Shown here: in pieces, positions 34,272-35,634 of the stretch | Position numbering within the stretch: the first letter of the stretch is position 1 | Layout of the letters: every line of letters starts with the position of its first letter | Assembly (NCBI GenBank): GCA_945833805.1 | Contig: CAMAGG010000005.1 | Coordinates: forward strand, 1-35,634 | From: an uncultured Clostridia bacterium | GTDB lineage: Bacteria > Bacillota > Clostridia > Oscillospirales > Ruminococcaceae | Length of the DNA: 35,634 nucleotides | Direction of reading: 5' to 3' | The notes under the pieces: model-generated | The model's database searches: none | What the model saw: the letters and a program-made list of their open reading frames with translations, nothing else | What the model was told of the DNA's origin: nothing | Position numbers and translations under genes: made by a program

Positions 34272-35531
34272 TCAGCCCACTTCAGCGGAGCTTTCGTCGG
34301 AGTCTGTTTCTTCCTCAATTTCAAGTCTGATGTAGTCTATATCGTATGCGTATTCCTCCCGCCACTTATTCATTGCCTCGTTATAGGCTTCGGTCGCGGA
34401 ATTGTCCTCAAGTGTCGAGAAAATGGAATCCACCAGAGCTTTCTTGTTTTCATCGGTTATTACTGCGTCGGAAGCGTACTTGATTATATGCCAGCCGAGG
34501 TCGGTGCTGATCAGCTTATAATCGCCGACATTCTCCAGCTCATACGCGCCCTTCTGGAATTCCTCATAATATGAGCCGCCCTCCGGAACAACAAGATATC
34601 CGTTCGGGTTGCTGGCAAGACCGCTGTCATCGGAATAGGTCTGGGCAAGCTCATCAAAATCCCCGCCGTTGTCAAGCTGAGTCATGATCTCCTCAATCCG
34701 GGGCTTTATATCTTGAAGAGCGCTTGCAAGAAGCCTTTCCGCTCCTGCGTCGTCACCGTTTTCACGGCAGGCGGAGATCTCTGTGGAGTCGTCGGAGTCG
34801 ATCTTTATCAGAATGTGCTTTATCATGCGGGAATTGTCCGGCAGCCAGTAATATTTGTAGTACAGATTCTGCTCGTAATTCACAGGGTCTTCCTCGTAGA
34901 CCTGCTTTATTCCGTCAACGATCTTCTGGAATTCGTCCTCCGCTTCGCTGTATTCCACGGTGTATTCCTCCGCGAGCTTTTCCCGCAGCTTCTCAGCTAG
35001 CTTTGCATTTCTGAACCACATGAGCAGGTCGTCGCGGGTCATTCCGCATTCAGTGAGCTTTTCGTCGAAGATCTTCTCAGCTTCTTCAAGTATCGCGGCG
35101 TCGCCGTCAACCGCGTCCTCCTCGGATTCTCCAGCGTTCACATAGCTTTTGAAGCTGTCTATGGTCTGTTCGATAAAGGTGTTGTAATCTTCCTCAATGG
35201 AGTCCAGCTCCTCCTGCGTGAAGCTGTCCAGTCCCATTTTCTTTGTCTGGTCGAGCACGATCTTTTCATTAATGAGATAGTTTATGATCGAGCTGCGCTG
35301 CTCAGCGCATTTGTCAACGACCTCCTCAGCGGTGTCGTCAGGGATCTCGTTCACCAGCTTCCAGTAGCTGTATTCCTTGTTGAAGCTGTCAAAGGTGACG
35401 GAAAGCTCCGATTTGTTGTCGATGCCTGATCCGGTCACCCATGCCGCGTTGGACGACGAGCGCACCTCGCAGCCGCAGGTGAGTATGATCGCAGCCGCAG
35501 ATAGAGCTGCGGCGATTTTCTTTAACTGCAT
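34272..35531 (-). CDS. PrsA-like peptidyl-prolyl isomerase lipoprotein
   Basis: A 419-aa exported foldase-like protein. The hydrophobic signal (residues 4-20) ends in TCGC, an atypical lipobox with C21 as probable lipid site. A long acidic helical region (~45-215) corresponds to the SurA_N/PrsA chaperone part. The parvulin domain runs ~235-355, with MIKHILIKID (H239), NGGDFDELAQTYSDDSG and LGWHIIKYA (H348), so both family histidines are present. PrsA proteins help secreted proteins fold at the outer face of the membrane. AAAGGA precedes ATG 35531. It is first in a three-gene - strand unit with the paralogue and the PLP enzyme. Confidence 0.86.
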   Translation of the reverse strand: MQLKKIAAALSAAAIILTCGCEVRSSSNAAWVTGSGIDNKSELSVTFDSFNKEYSYWKLVNEIPDDTAEEVVDKCAEQRSSIINYLINEKIVLDQTKKMGLDSFTQEELDSIEEDYNTFIEQTIDSFKSYVNAGESEEDAVDGDAAILEEAEKIFDEKLTECGMTRDDLLMWFRNAKLAEKLREKLAEEYTVEYSEAEDEFQKIVDGIKQVYEEDPVNYEQNLYYKYYWLPDNSRMIKHILIKIDSDDSTEISACRENGDDAGAERLLASALQDIKPRIEEIMTQLDNGGDFDELAQTYSDDSGLASNPNGYLVVPEGGSYYEEFQKGAYELENVGDYKLISTDLGWHIIKYASDAVITDENKKALVDSIFSTLEDNSATEAYNEAMNKWREEYAYDIDYIRLEIEEETDSDESSAEVG

Positions 35532-35572
35532 TTTTTTGTCCTTTCCTGTTTAAGAAATTCATTATTCATTTT

Positions 35573-35601
35573 ATTATAACATAACTCCCCGAAAAAATAA
35601 A
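35573..35601 (-). promoter_or_regulatory. Promoter of the prsA-like operon
   Basis: On the - strand a perfect TATAAT (35573-35578) is preceded by TGT, making an extended -10 (TGTTATAAT). A weak TTTATT stands at 17-base spacing (35596-35601). The leader to the ATG is about 40 bases. Confidence 0.55.
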
Positions 35602-35634
35602 TATAAAAAATCAAAAACTATCGTGAAATATTTC

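Noticed and set aside
1..35634. CRISPR arrays, tRNA genes, rRNA genes and transposases
   Set aside because: Both strands were read for regularly spaced repeats, cloverleaf-like segments and transposase motifs; none was found.

Overview
The window is a piece of a chromosome from a Gram-positive Firmicute of class Clostridia, most likely an Oscillospiraceae/Ruminococcus-like gut bacterium. This is an inference from gene content and order: an rpoB-rpoC-rpsL-rpsG-fusA-tuf block, strong GGAGG-type ribosome binding sites, several TTG starts, a YlbJ/SpoVV-type spore protein, a PadR-DUF1700-DUF4097 operon, and the purB-recJ-rel-MBL order. No rRNA, tRNA, CRISPR array or transposase was seen.

Bases 1-9933 (+ strand) are housekeeping genes: the 3' end of rpoB, then rpoC, rpsL (S12), rpsG (S7), fusA (EF-G) and tuf (EF-Tu). 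Legible promoters precede rpsL and tuf, and terminators follow rpoC and tuf. Bases 9938-10960 form an AT-rich patch. It holds a small XRE regulator (-) and, divergently, a broken zinc-ribbon/membrane-protein gene whose frame can be restored by three single-base corrections. Bases 10965-13293 (- strand) are a two-gene unit from one good promoter: a soluble PocR-domain chemoreceptor-like protein followed by a FucO-type lactaldehyde/1,2-propanediol oxidoreductase. Bases 13460-14937 (+) hold a TIGR04086 membrane protein and a YlbJ-type protein that overlap by one base.

Bases 14987-15150 are a compact hairpin-rich element with imperfect 32-bp terminal inverted repeats, sitting between convergent genes. 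Bases 15199-24467 (- strand) run purB, recJ, rel, an MBL hydrolase, a second short inverted-repeat element (17960-18074), pncB, and an unknown 419-aa protein. Bases 24468-28234 (+) are a PadR-regulated cluster: two copies of a PadR-like operator and a promoter, then padR, a DUF1700 membrane protein, a membrane-anchored DUF4097 protein, and a second DUF4097 protein without a signal peptide. Bases 28455-30345 (-) carry glmU and a nicotinamidase-like cysteine hydrolase. A bacterial PH-domain membrane protein (+) follows at 30406-31620. The right end (-) carries two tandem PrsA/SurA-like lipoproteins and an Orn/Lys/Arg decarboxylase-family PLP enzyme.

The most interesting parts are the two hairpin-bearing inverted-repeat elements (one with compensatory changes between its ends), the PocR receptor/FucO pairing, the PadR operator architecture with a terminator-like leader, the inside/outside DUF4097 pair, and a PrsA paralogue that has lost both parvulin histidines. 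All functional assignments come from reading motifs and family resemblance, not from database searches.
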